DNA of 64,000 nt from Coleophoma eucalyptorum (GCA_026120035.1 JALRME010000026.1:434001-498000), one strand, 5' to 3'. Positions 46,995-58,458 are shown, counted from the stretch's first letter. Numbers and translations: made by a program. Notes: generated from the letters alone by a model not told the origin.

Positions 46995-49023
46995 ATGGAT
47001 CTTGAAGATGGGGGAGATTCGCCATGGGGCGGTATGTCAATATTCCAGATTACCGGGGATAGTAACTAATTGCGACAGATGTCCCATCGCGCACCAATTC
47101 CTCTACAGCTCTCCCAACCGCAGATGAAGCTGCTGCATTTGGGGGACAATCTGGTGAGATTTGTTACTGTGCAGAGCTTAAATCAAGTTTGAATCAAGCT
47201 GACTTTCGTTGCAGACTCTGCCCCCAAGCTGCAGGCTTCTGATTCTTCCTCCACGAAAGGTCTGAAATCGCCGTCTGGACGAGGGCCAAGGGGGCCTATC
47301 CGTCGCGCCGGCGCGCAACCTGCACGCCTACAAGCTCTCGATGACTCCTTAGGCCCTCTGGGACCTCTTGGGGATAATGCGCCAGCTCCTACGATTGAAG
47401 AGCCTCCGGCTCCTCCACAAAAAGAGCAGGTTGTCACACACAATATTAGGCAGCCAGTATCAACACAGAGCTCTCTGAGCAGGAGCATGCTGGAATCTGT
47501 GGATTTGAGCGACGATGTTGAAGCTCCACCGGGTCCCCGAATACCACCTCCCGTTCAGCCTGCTCTAGGTTCACCAGTTCGAAGGGACACTCAACCCAGT
47601 GTCAGCATTGAGCAAGCTGCCAAGCCCACCTTCGATATCAGCGTTGGAGATCCGCACAAAGTTGGAGACTTGACAAGTTCACATATTGTTTATGCAGTCA
47701 GGACGAAGGTAGGGTCCATTTCCTTAATCGTCTATATCTACTAACGGAATTACGAGTAGACGAGCTCCAAAGCTTACCGACAACCTGAGTTCACTGTAAC
47801 ACGGAGATATCGAGACTTTTTATGGCTATACAATTCATTACACGCAAACAATCCTGGAGTTGTTGTTCCTCCACCTCCAGAAAAGCAAGCAGTCGGACGA
47901 TTCGATAGCAACTTTGTGGAGTCGAGGCGGATGGCACTCGAGAAGATGTTGAATAAAACCGCTGCGCATCCGACCTTGCAACATGACGGAGATCTCAAAT
48001 TATTTTTGGAAAGTGAAGCATTCAATGTCGATGTTAAGCATAAGGAACGTAAGGAACCTGGTCTTGGCGAGAATAAGGGTATGTTTAGTGGGCTTGGATT
48101 GTCAGTAGGTGGTGGTGGTAAATTTGTTGAGCAAGACGAAGTAAGTATACGTCGAACTCTTACCTTGTTGCTGTTGCGTTGCTAATAACTGCAGTGGTTC
48201 CATGAACGACGAATTTACCTAGACGCTCTCGAGAACCAGCTGAAAGCACTTTTGAAGGCAATGGATGTGGTGGTCACTCAGAGAAAGGGTTTGGCCGAGG
48301 CGGCAGGTGACTTTTCTGCATCTTTACATGCCCTATCAGCAGTTGAATTATCGCCGTCTCTATCTGGGCCACTTGAGGGACTTTCAGATCTTCAGCTCCG
48401 AATCAGAGAGCTTTACGAACGTCAAGCCCAGCAAGATGTCTTGACCTTGGGTATTACTATTGATGAGTACATTCGCTTGATAGGAAGTATCAAGCAAGCC
48501 TTTGGCTCTAGACAAAAGGCTTTTCATTCCTGGCACTCAGCTGAGTCTGAGATGCAGAAACGTAAAGCGACCCAGGAGAAACTTCTGCGCCAAGGCAAGA
48601 CTCAACAGGATCGACTGAATCAGATGAACGCCGATGTCGCCGATGCGGAACGCAAAGTGCATCAAGCACGACTTTTGTTTGAGGACATGGGACGCCTAAT
48701 GAGAGGGGAGTTGGAACGTTTTGAACGGGAGAAGGTTGAAGACTTCAAGAGTGGAGTTGAAACATTCTTGGAAAGTGCAGTTGAAGCACAAAAAGAGGTA
48801 TATAACTTGTCCCACCGTTACAGACCTATGCTTACATGTATCACAGCTTATTGAGCTCTGGGAGACCTTCCTCATGCAATTAGATGCCGAAGAAGACGAC
48901 CAGACATTTTACAAACCTCCTGTGGACCAAGCAGCTCGCACTTCAAGCGAAGCAGGTAGACTTTCCGGCGAGACGTCTGTAGATCCTGCTGCTGCAACAA
49001 TCACTGCAGAGGAGGAGGATTGA
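46995..49023 (+). CDS. VPS5: Retromer sorting nexin Vps5 (SNX1/2-like, PX-BAR)
   Basis: Endosomal membrane-bending subunit of retromer, paired with Vps17. Six exons: 46995-47031, 47079-47153, 47215-47708, 47760-48140, 48195-48797 and 48847-49023. All joins are in phase and the product is 588 aa. The N-terminal 180 residues are low complexity, with a Pro-rich stretch PPGPRIPPPVQP. The PX domain (about 188-300) includes FTVTRRYRDFLWLY, whose RRYRDF is the phosphoinositide-binding core, and VVPPPPEK. The BAR region (about 345-540) has the expected long helices (WFHERRIYLDALENQLKALL, LIRLIGSIKQAFGSRQKAF-type segments). The 12-codon first exon ends with phase 1. Length and architecture are normal. 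Confidence 0.95.
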
Positions 49024-49378
49024 TAGTTCACTTCTGCTAACCAAAGGGATAACCCTTTTCAAAAGTAGCCCGATAATGAATCTTCACTTTGGGAATTGGC
49101 GTGATGTAAATTGATGGGATATTGTCCACCAGCTGATAGCTGGGCTGCTGTATTGTACATAGATAATCCTGATCCTGATTCTGAACGCCTTCCCAGCCCA
49201 GCTCTGCTCTATGCTTTTTGTTTGCTGAATTCTTCATCTTACAATCCCTCTTGCTTATCGAGACACATTGAAGCTCTTCTCTGCTGCTCCCCAGACGTGT
49301 TTGAGCTCTACGCAGCTTTCGAGATCCATCACCAGCAATTTCCAACATCATCATGCGATCCCATTCCATCTCTTACAC
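49024..49378. other. Intergenic, convergent gene ends
   Basis: Short spacer between VPS5 and the convergent bL31m gene; nothing else is evident. Confidence 0.5.
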
Positions 49379-49819
49379 TCACTTCTTCTTCCCCTTCCCG
49401 TCCTTCGCGGCAGCAGCACCACCATCCCAATTACCCCCTGAAATCAGATCCATCAAACTCTCCTCCTCTGGCGCTTCAGATCCTTCCTCGACAGCCTCCT
49501 CAGCATCCCATCCGCGTCCAAATCTCTCTCTGAAAGCCCTCAATCGTCCTGCCTCGTCCTGCTCGATATTCCTCAAGCTAAGCAGACTCGGCTGCCACAT
49601 TGGGTGATTCCGCGTATCCTTCATTGACCGGAAGACTGGTGCTGGTGAGGTGGTACGTTGTGTGTAGGTGCTGCCGTCCGACAGGGTTATGAGTTGTGTG
49701 AAAGTATAGGGACGCAGTGGGCGGCGCAGGAGGGATGCATGACGGGTTTGTTGTTGTGAGCACCTCGAGATTTGGGGGATCTGCGCCCGTCGGAGAGTGA
49801 GGGATGGTAACTGTGACAT
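49379..49819 (-). CDS. MRPL36: Mitochondrial large-subunit ribosomal protein bL31m
   Basis: Single exon, 146 aa. An Arg/Gln/Ser-rich N-terminus (about residues 1-30) fits a mitochondrial presequence. The core FTQLITLSDGSTYTQR and MKDTRNHPMWQPS match the conserved segments of yeast Mrpl36/bL31m (LSDGS, RNxPxWxPS). The C-terminal 50 residues are acidic then lysine-rich (KDGKGKKK). The yeast protein is of similar size (about 177 aa). Zinc-binding cysteines of bacterial L31 are absent, as is usual for the mitochondrial form. Confidence 0.85.
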   Translation of the reverse strand: MSQLPSLTLRRAQIPQISRCSQQQTRHASLLRRPLRPYTFTQLITLSDGSTYTQRTTSPAPVFRSMKDTRNHPMWQPSLLSLRNIEQDEAGRLRAFRERFGRGWDAEEAVEEGSEAPEEESLMDLISGGNWDGGAAAAKDGKGKKK

Positions 49820-50220
49820 GTTTGGAGCAGGTTGGCTGGATTGGCTTGCTGCGAGATTGGGATTCGGACTTTTAAACGTGCAGCTGATAGCTCAGAGGAT
49901 ATATTTCTTCTACGGGTGCCGAAGCGCGCTTCTAGCGCCGTCAATATAAATTTCTTGGGCAAGGCAGGGAGGGCGTTGGAGCTAGTACACCCTTGATTTG
50001 ATGCTTCAGGCGCCAGTCCTTGGTCCTTCTCGTGCCTCGTTCTGGTCCTTCCAATTTCTGCCAGAAAAAAGGAAATCATGGGTTGTCGAAACCCTTCCCA
50101 ATTGCTGTTGGTTCCGCGGTCCAGCCCACCAACAGCAAGGTTCTTCGAGCTGTGGTATAGGTGCTCAAGACCGCAACGATGTACATTGCAGCCCTTTCCC
50201 CAAAGCCCATGAGTCTTTGA
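49820..50220. other. Divergent intergenic region with unresolved first exon of the next gene
   Basis: Probably contains the promoter of bL31m and the start of the flavin-reductase-like gene, whose first coding exon I could not place. An ATG at 50179 could connect by a 39-nt intron with a poor GTCTTT donor; an ATG at 50001 opens a frame that would need another join. Confidence 0.4.
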
Positions 50221-50964
50221 GATGGAGTCAAATTGTTAATCAATTGCATAGGTCATCTAAGCTACAATGCCCCAAAAGATCTGCGTTCTGCAGCCATCTC
50301 ACCGCGAAGAAAGTCAGTACGGAGTATAACCACAGCGCAACCACAACCCAGCTCGATATCGTCACCACAATCCCCCCCGTCAGTAGAACCTCCTCTATCA
50401 ACCGCCCTCCGAGGCATAATGCGCAAACTCCCGCACTCCGTCGTCGTTCTCACCACCACACAATCACCCACATCTTCCACGCCCAAGCCCATACGGAGAG
50501 GAATGACGCTCTCCTCCTTTACAACCCTCACACTCACCCCGCATCCCATAGTAACCTTCAACATTCGGCGGCCCTCCCTTACTCTCTCAGCCCTCCGCTC
50601 TTCCCCCTCCCATAGGTTTAACATACAAATCCTGAACTCCAACCCCCTCGGAGCGCAGATTGCGGATGCATTTACAAAGGGAAATAGAGATGGGGATCCG
50701 TTCCAGGCTCTGATACAGAGGCAAGCCGACTCTTTGGAGATTGTGGAACAGGGGGAGGCTGGGTTGATGTTCAGGAGTGAGGGTGTAAAGAGGACGTTAG
50801 GTTGCAAGGTGCTAGGGCAAGGAAAGGGATTTGTGCATGTAGGTGATCACGTTGTGGTTATGGCGGAGGTGGTGGATATCTATGAGCCATGTGGGGAAGC
50901 TGGCCTGGATGAGGGGGTTTTGGGAGTGAGAGGATTGGCATATGTGGATGGGGAATATATTTAA
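50221..50964 (+). CDS. Flavin reductase-like (FMN-binding split barrel) protein, start unresolved
   Basis: The frame is open from 50221 to 50964, up to 247 codons. The domain runs from TALRGIMRKLPHSVVVLTT through RRGMTLSSFTTLTLTPHPIVTFNIRRPSLTL, a clear flavin-reductase-like split barrel, to the end at LAYVDGEYI. The first in-frame ATG (50419, MRKLPHS) already lies inside the domain, so it is unlikely to be the real start. The upstream in-frame residues contain SPRRKSVRSITTAQ, which looks like a mitochondrial presequence, so a spliced upstream exon with the ATG is expected. Codons are GC-poor at the start and more typical later. Such proteins reduce free FMN/FAD or bind it as cofactor; the physiological role is unknown. 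Confidence 0.75.
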   Translation, partial: DGVKLLINCIGHLSYNAPKDLRSAAISPRRKSVRSITTAQPQPSSISSPQSPPSVEPPLSTALRGIMRKLPHSVVVLTTTQSPTSSTPKPIRRGMTLSSFTTLTLTPHPIVTFNIRRPSLTLSALRSSPSHRFNIQILNSNPLGAQIADAFTKGNRDGDPFQALIQRQADSLEIVEQGEAGLMFRSEGVKRTLGCKVLGQGKGFVHVGDHVVVMAEVVDIYEPCGEAGLDEGVLGVRGLAYVDGEYI

Positions 50965-52996
50965 TGGTTTTGCAATGATTGAGGTTATTGGTTCGGTGTT
51001 TGGGAAAGAGGAAATTTGGTCAAAAAAAGACGTAGATCGACAGCATCAGATGAAGGCAAAATCTGGTCTAAGGCGCCCAAGAGAGAACGGGGATGAGAAT
51101 CCCAAGTCCATGTATGCTCAGGCTTTTGTGGATGGTAACAAAATGGAGGCAGTCAAGTATGTATGTATAGCTGTATGATTAGATCGTCGTGTAAAAAGTC
51201 AAGATACCTCCTGTGCCTATATACCAACATGTCTAAAAAGGGATCTTGTAACTTTGATTTTCTACTTGAAAAAGTGGAAAACACGTTATTAGGCATTTTA
51301 TATTTAATTTGTTAACTTATACAACTTTAGCGTGGCATTTAACCTTATCAACTAGCATATGCACCTTTTGGTGTTCCGCCTTAGGTGTCAACAGTTACTG
51401 AAACCTTTTTGGCTATTAAGGTATCGCTTCTAGCAAACTCTACTAAAGGCATAGCCAAATGCCAGATGATGGTATGGAAACAATAAGCACATGTTCTCTT
51501 TAGGTAGATGACATGTAGTAAAGTGGGGACAAGCAAGTATGCCCTGCGAACCAAGCGTAAAGGCTACTTCAATCGCAAAAGTAAAACCTGCTGCCTGCTC
51601 GTACCTAGACTCGCCAAGTCGAACGACTCTTGACGTAGGTTTCCTAGACAGGATGAGATGAGCCTTTCCAGCATCTATCTGACCATCTCAAAATCCAAAG
51701 GATGAAAGATTGCACTAGGCTATGCTATTAGCCCTCCTTTTGATTGGACAATACTCTTTCTAGGATGGATAAAGGTCTGCTGAATAGTTCTCAACTCGCA
51801 GGGCATCTTTAGATTCACGTGAATGGTCTTGAAAACCAAGTGTTCTCAGAGCCAGTGAGTAAATATAATCACATAAGACAGAGCCCAATATCAGACACTA
51901 ATTGATAGGTCATCTCAGTAAATTTGAGCAGACAAACCTGAGTAGCCCCGTCCCAGCAATAAACACTGAAGCTCAAACCGTCGAAGCTGTTCTTGGCACG
52001 ACATCGGTCAAGATGACATCAGACGAGAATTCGTACAGCTGGTTTTAAACACGGCAGAAACACAGGTTCTCTGGCAAGTATTTTTTGGCCAGACTTCCGT
52101 GACAGACAGTATTGCTTTTGAGGGACTTCTGGGAAGCTCGAGGATTCGCCATGTGAAGAGCGCAGGTGTCCGTTGGCACTCTTGCACTTCGGCATTGAAG
52201 CAGCGGCATGTTTGTTTAAAGAATGGTAGTATCCGATGCGAAGTCGCGATGCCAGAGAAAAGCCTCGGTAGTGTCCATAAATATAGCAGGAATCAGATGT
52301 TTCCGTACAGCGGGGACGGACAGCTGTCCTACCGGCTAGCCAAGTAAATGGGCACAGATTGTGACAGATGGCGCATGGGAACCGGTCAGGAAGCGTAGGC
52401 GACACGATTCAACTGAAGTTTGGATCACCATCCGAACATTTCTGCATTGAAACATAGGACCGAGAACGAAACGAGCTTGCAGCAATGCACTTGCATCAAC
52501 GAACAAAAGACCTGGCTCTAGAAGAGTCCTTGCGGAGCATCAACGGCTCCTACTCGAAACTTCGACGATTGCGCACTGCCTCGCCTGCAGTTTCGTAAGC
52601 GGCACAGTTCTGAGCCTGAAGCAGCAATGGAGAACCATGCACCTGCCAATGTCAAAGTCCATCCAAAGCGAAAAAATGCTGGAACTCGAGAATATGCATG
52701 CCCCTAAAGGCATCCTTCCTGCATTGCTGGAGGATATGAATGTGTCCCTGTCCCCACAATAGTGATGGTCTTCCTGCCTGCTTATTGAAGCTCTGTAACT
52801 GTGTCTGCCTGTCACTGCTGAGTACAGACTCGTCTGCTGTGCTGTGCTGTGCCATGCGCTGCGCCAGGCCTATTTGCAACACCCCTGGTCCGAGACTGGA
52901 GGATTGACGATCGCTCTCGTCCTTTTCGTCTCTCTTCTTCTACTCTCGTTGCGCTCTCTGAACGACATCAATTCTCCGTCGTGCAATGTTGGCACG
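50965..52996. other. 2-kb intergenic stretch upstream of the transporter-DUF3431 gene
   Basis: It includes an AT-rich patch at 51260-51420. No open frame with domain content. The reading frame of the next gene is open upstream to about 52844 without an ATG, so a longer N-terminus by an upstream exon cannot be excluded. Confidence 0.45.
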
Positions 52997-55435
52997 ATGC
53001 AGGAAACCTTTATCGAAGAAGGGCGCCGCTGTCTACTAGTAGACCAGCCACATTCGGAGTCGGTCGCACAATTGCCTCCGAAACCTTCGTCTGCACCGGA
53101 TTTCGTTCACTCCTCTTCCGAATACGATAATAATAACTACGACTTGGAGGACCTGTACGACTTAGAGAAGGATGCAAGGGAGGGGTTGTTTGAGTCTGCC
53201 AGAGAGGATTGGCGTCGCATTCTGTACGACACTGCAAGGGAATTGCCGTGCCCTCAACGCTAACCTTCCCCAGATTTTGGACAGTGGCCTCGGCGACAGC
53301 AGTACTTTCGAGCAAGCTGCTGATGGTCAATTATGATTATCGTAAGTTACACAGGCCTCATTCCATAAACAGCTGCTAATGTCACCTAGATTATCGTGCG
53401 TTAGCCCTCCATTACTGGAATGTACGACCCACTGACTTCACTTTTCTCTAGCTCTCACCATCGCCCTGAGATCTTTCGTCGTCTTGGGATTGGCTTATAT
53501 CCTTGCATTGTATACCGCCGACGAATCGAGGGTGGAAAGAAATATACTCTTGAACTACCTACAAGGTTCAGCCCGAGGGGGTCCATGGCCAGTCCCGACA
53601 TGGCTCGCTATGTTTCCAGCCGCTCTCATGGCTGCCGTCTCTTTACCTATGCTTATGATGGGTATCTTGCACATGCCTAGCTTACCGGTGCTTGTGATGT
53701 TATTCGTGAGTTTTCCTCTTGGAATCAAATTCCTTGTGCTGAAGATTTTTAGCCGCTTGCACATGCCACGGAAGCCCTTCTGTCTTTCATCACATGTTCG
53801 GCAATAGGAGCTAGATTCTGGATACCATTGAGTGCTCTCGCCACCATTGCCGCGCTCTCGGTCGTGCTACGTGATGAATATCGTCTGCTGGTACAGGGAT
53901 TGATTTGGGGGCCAGTATCCATCATATCCATTGGACTTTCACGAGGATTTTTCCGAATTGCATCTGAATGTATTGGACTTCAATGGAACACCGCGATGAG
54001 AAGAGGAGCCTATCATGGGTTTGCAATCATGACCATTGTCCTGGGAATATCCACTAGTGGAATTATGGCATATATCTACGAACCCGGCCCGGACCCTACA
54101 GTGGAACACCAAGCTCTATCAGCGTCGACTTTGATACTTATGATTATCAACACTGCCACAATCGTTGGCACAGCGTTCACTGGGACCTTTATGTTAGCAT
54201 ACTCCCCGCTGTTTTACGATAGTGCCACCATTGGCTTTTCAAGTATGCCTCTGCCTGTATCAGAATTACTTGCATCTACTCTTGCGAGTCAAATCTCCTA
54301 TATCATAGCTGTCTTTGCCGCACCTACGGTCTTGGTGTCATGGGTACAGGTTGCAGCCTACTCAGTTGCAATTGTCTGTCTTGGTGGACCCTACTCCCTC
54401 TACAAAAGCTTTGGCAGTATTAGTTCTCTGCAAAGACGTGATAATTCTAAGACTGGCAGTAGCTACACAAAGCTGAGAGAAGCTAGCAAGCCTAGCAAGG
54501 TTATCATGATGACTTGTCTCGTTTGCATGATAAGTTTCTGGACGTATTTTCTGACGTCGATAGCCGAAGCACCGGTTGCAATGCTTGCAGATAAAGCTAC
54601 AACTTCTCTGGATCTTGCTTACCAGCCGAAGACGCGAATTGAGATTGTACTCTCAATGTACGACGAGTCACCGGAATCTGTGGCTAGCCTGATTCACGAC
54701 ATTATGAGCACCACATATATATCCAGTTTTCCGAGTCAGGAAGTCAAAACAACGGTCTACACGAAGCACCCAGCAGATGATCTGGAGTCGTTGAAATCTC
54801 TCACGAAAGCAGGATCAGTTGTCCGACTAGCCAACCTTGGACGAGAAGGTGGTACTTATCTTCATCACATTGTGCACAATTGGGATGAGCTTGCTGAGCA
54901 GAGTCTCTTCATCCAAGCAGGTCCTCACAATAAGAGGGAAATTCTCCCTCGAATTGAGAGCTACCTTGGAGCGAACACAGGAATGCTCAGTCTGGGTGAA
55001 GCTGGGGTTGTTTGTGACTGTCTTACGTGTAGTGATCGTTGGGGCTGGAGTGATTCATTTCATATCATACCAGGCTTATACTCACGCGTACATCCAGGCA
55101 AAGAGATCTGTACACCAGAAACTCAAATCACACTGAGTCTGAAAGGCCAATTTATAGCTAGTGGTCGACGTATTCGAGGCATATCGAAAGATATCTACAG
55201 AGAATTGCTCCAGGCAATGGAGAGCGAAGATGGCTGGAGTCATGATCCAAAGATCATTGGCAGTAAAGGTGACACGGCGGACAATCCGTTCTTGGGGTTC
55301 ACGGTCGAGCGACTATGGGGATTGCTTCTCCAGTGTGCAGATCCTGGGATTGGTGCCATGTGCCCAAGCTTACTCTCGGGGACTTTGGGGTTCAGAAGAG
55401 GGGGTGGTATTGAGGATTGTGCTTGTCTGGATTAA
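52997..55435 (+). CDS. Multi-pass transporter-like domain fused to DUF3431
   Basis: Four exons: 52997-53223, 53274-53341, 53452-53705 and 53753-55435; all phases agree and the product is 743 aa. Residues 1-70 are polar and acidic. Residues about 73-420 hold roughly ten hydrophobic helices laid out like triose-phosphate/nucleotide-sugar transporters (TPT/DMT), with AVLSSKLLMVNYDYPLTIAL resembling the first-helix region of that family. After a polar loop and another helix (IMMTCLVCMISFWTYFLTS, about 450-470), residues 478-740 match DUF3431: RIEIVLSMYDE, NLGREGGTYLHHIVHNWDEL, SLFIQAGPHNK and, near the end, the conserved Trp-containing FLGFTVERLWGLLLQC. DUF3431 is a functionally uncharacterised, possibly glycosyltransferase-like domain. 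Fusion suggests substrate import coupled to a lumenal modification, but that is inference. The second exon acceptor/first donor pair was chosen to keep phase with a 50-nt intron containing GCTAAC. Confidence 0.78.
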
Positions 55436-55629
55436 AAGCGGCTATCGAGGGAATTTTGGCGTTTGCATATGGAGGGTATGGTTGCACGGGCGTCTTCTGT
55501 GTATAGAGTTGCAGCATAGCTTGCGGATTATACCCCATTTGTGTTTTGGTGGATTATTTGCCATAGAACGAAAATGAACATTTCTTTTATCATCTACAAA
55601 GCAAGGGCCAAGAACAGCCGGCAGTTAGC

Positions 55630-55783
55630 AACTCAAGGGAGCGAAAAGACGGTGAGAACACAATCCTGACATATACTTTGATCGGTATATGCATTCAATA
55701 CTTAGGAACTCAAGAGAGGGAAGAGACGGTGAGAACATAATCCCGATATAATCCTGACATATACCAGCAACGGTACATACATT
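55630..55783. repeat. Imperfect tandem duplication, about 70-bp unit
   Basis: Copy 1 starts at 55630 and copy 2 at 55707, both with AACTCAA. Shared blocks include GACGGTGAGAACA, AATCCTGACATATAC and a CGGTA-CATTC ending. Copy 2 carries an extra ~14 bases before the second block. It lies just downstream of the transporter-DUF3431 gene. Confidence 0.7.
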
Positions 55784-55865
55784 CCAAACCATGAAAATAA
55801 AAGCCTCACTCTCCATGTCATTGAAAACCCGGCCACTCATATCCGGTTTCTGATGCTGTCCCAAT

Positions 55866-56169
55866 GATCGGCCGTTAATTGCGCCTCACTAAGATGCCAT
55901 TCTGAGACATTATTCGGAGGGCACAGCCGCTAACTTTCGCATCCTTCCTTCCATCCTTCTCCGTCGCTAAATTCATACCATACCGGCCAAGTATTTGCAA
56001 AGAAACGCCCCGGAGCGGATCGTGTAAGGAAGAGTAAGGTAGACTGGTCCCTGTGATCGGCAGGAAGTCGCGCCTCATTCATATTCCATTTTCAAGACAC
56101 CATTCAGAGAAGGTAAAAATGCCCTTTTCGTATCCTGCCCTTTCCCATCCTTCTCCCGTCGCCTAAATG
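55866..56169. repeat. Imperfect duplication with about 189-bp period
   Basis: Copies begin at 55866 and 56055 with GATCGGC and share GCGCCTCA, CCATT, AGACA, ATTC and CCATCCTTCTCC-GTCGC-TAAAT in the same order over about 110 bp. Divergence is high, so it is an old duplication. Confidence 0.6.
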
Positions 56170-57320
56170 AAATGCACCGCCCTCCGTGTGCCCCTACCAC
56201 CAACGGAGCCGATCATTGAAAGGAAAATTAGCAAGCCTGGCCTGGGAGAAAGGCAATGACGACGCGTTGGCCGCCAGTGGATTTCGGCTCTGAAGGCATG
56301 AGAGGGTTTTGGCCGGTTTTGTGTGGTTGGAATCTTCCGCAAGCATGGCATGGGGACGAGATGGGATAAGGGTCATGGGGTGGAGTAAAGTTTCGATATC
56401 ATATCCCTATCATCATTATTGCCGTAATTATTTTTTTTTCTTCTTCTTTTCTTTTTGCCTTTCATTTATTTTGATTGGTTGTTTTTAGAAATAGAATGGG
56501 AAATGGGGTGGGATATCGCAAGCTCCCCCTCATGTGGGGACAGTTATTAGCGAATGCTAGATGATGTCTGACGTCTCTTCACTTTGTCCGGCCGCCGTTG
56601 TGAAGGTTCGAGCTTCGAGCTCGATCGGGTCTTTCGTCTTCCTCCCCCCTCCCCTCGACCCAGATCGGATCGGAGCACTCTCAAGTCAGGCCAGGACTTG
56701 GGGAGTGAACCCATCAGAGAAAGTCCTGGCCTTTCAGCGCTGGGATCAGCAGATCTGGCATTGGCACGGGGGGGCGGCCAGCGCCACGGAAGGTTTGCAT
56801 TGCGGTAAGGAGAGGGAAATGGGAGGTCCTAGAACGAAGAAGCATTTTCGGCAGCATACATGCACGCACGCTTGTCTCTCCGGGCGGTGCTCCCGAGCAG
56901 AAGCGGTCCAAGTCAATAAGTTATGCAAAAAAAAAAAAAGTAACGACGATATAGCACAGTGCAGCACGGCAGACGGGTTTACATGCGGTTTTATATTGCA
57001 CTGCATCCAGCGGTCACGGCAGAGAATGAATAGACCGATGGGCGGCAACGAGAGGCAGCAAACCACGTGCGAGTGAGATGATTCGCACACCTTTCCATGA
57101 GGAGCGTTAGGCTGAGCGGTCGTGAGCCGTTGCTGCGGCAATCTATCTGGTGTGGAATGGAGGTGAGAGGGAGGGCTTGCCATGTTGTTGATGTAGCAAG
57201 TAAGTAGGTCGTAGGTAAGCAAGTGAGTGGTAAGTAGGTTGTTGAGCCAGCGTTTCCGTTGGATGGGCTTCCTGCTACGGTAGGAAAGGGAGGCTGCAGC
57301 TCGTGTTCTGCCACGCCCGG

Positions 57321-57392
57321 ATGCAAAGGCAAAGGCAAAGGCAAAGGCAAAGGCAAGGTGAGGCAAGGCAAGGCAAGGCAAGGCAAGGCAAA
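57321..57392. repeat. AAAGGC/AAGGC tandem array
   Basis: About five AAAGGC units are followed, after a short GTG interruption, by about six AAGGC units and further degenerate copies to about 57430. Confidence 0.85.
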
Positions 57393-57517
57393 AGTAGGGT
57401 AAGGCAAAGTAGGGTAAGCCGAAGCAGGGCAAGCCAAGTCCAGACGAAAAGTCTCCTCGCATGGAAAAACGATCCGACCAAGACTTCTCGAAGTCCGAGT
57501 GCTTGATTCTGTATTCA

Positions 57518-57592
57518 CCGTCGCCTTCGCCTTCACCTTCACCTTCACCTTCACCTTCACATCCACCTTCACATCCACCTTCACATCCACAC
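57518..57592. repeat. CCTTCA/CATCCA tandem array
   Basis: About seven CCTTC(G/A) hexamers pass into CATCCACCTTCA units. It is pyrimidine-rich on the plus strand, while the array ~130 bp upstream is purine-rich. Confidence 0.85.
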
Positions 57593-58458
57593 CAGCATTA
57601 TTATTGTACCCCATGCCCGTTCTCGTACCCTTCGTACACAAGCCTATTTCATAAAATGAAAAATCATGCACAAATCTCGATTGGGCCGGTATCCCAATCT
57701 CCAGGTCAGCCGGCATAAAGTCCTCATTCAATATTTACGCATCCAATACATCGAAAATAACCAAGATGGAGCCCAGCGCCACCCTGGCTCCCTGTGCCAT
57801 CCGGAGCTAATCAACAAGCACACATACCCTGGAGTCAAAGCGCGTTCCAACTTCCAACCCACCCACTTTTCGGACCCATTCCCCCCAATCCCATCGTATC
57901 GCGATCCGCGGACGCGCTAAGTTCCTCCTCCGCTGCTCCACGCCGTCTGATGATTCCCTTGGTACCCGGCCGCTTTGCCGGATCGGGCGTGACGGGTCTA
58001 GACTGGCATTCCATGATGCAGGGATGATGCTGACAGCCCTGCCCACTCCCAACCCATCACCACGCGGGATTTCGTCCAGTCTGTCCTTGTCCATGGCTGC
58101 GTCTGTGGCTGACGGCCCCCGAGCCTTACCGTTGGGTGGTGCGGTGGGTGGGTGACCTCTCGGGATGGGGTTACATTCTGTATAGTAGCACTGTTAGGTA
58201 CAGCGTACAGCGTAGCCGAACTGACCTACCGTCCGTACAGTACTGAACCTCCCGGGCATGCGAGCTATGCTATGTGCTGTACGATGCTGTATTGAGTTCG
58301 TGCTTATGCGCGCAAGTCTACGGTACGCTGCCGTCGCCTTTCGGTTGTCTGGTGGTAGTAGTACGAGTAGTAGTAGTAGCGGTGGTGGTGCTGGTGGTGC
58401 TGGTGCTTAGTGCGAGGCAGGTACAGAGTCTAAGTTACGTTACGAGTTATGTGAAGTT

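Noticed and set aside
53250..53273. A 26-nt intron before the exon at 53274
   Set aside because: Too short for a fungal spliceosomal intron; the donor at 53224 gives a 50-nt intron in the same phase with a GCTAAC branch site.
53342..53451. An extra exon (ATTATCGTGCG...) inside the second intron of the transporter-DUF3431 gene
   Set aside because: No donor/acceptor combination kept phase with the following exon; the direct join gives NYDYPLTIAL, which fits the membrane domain.
56746..57731. Overlapping minus-strand frames with long Leu-Pro/Ala-Phe and Val-Lys repeats
   Set aside because: The frames consist of the AAAGGC/AAGGC and CCTTCA arrays read in several frames; no unique coding sequence or domain remains outside the repeats.
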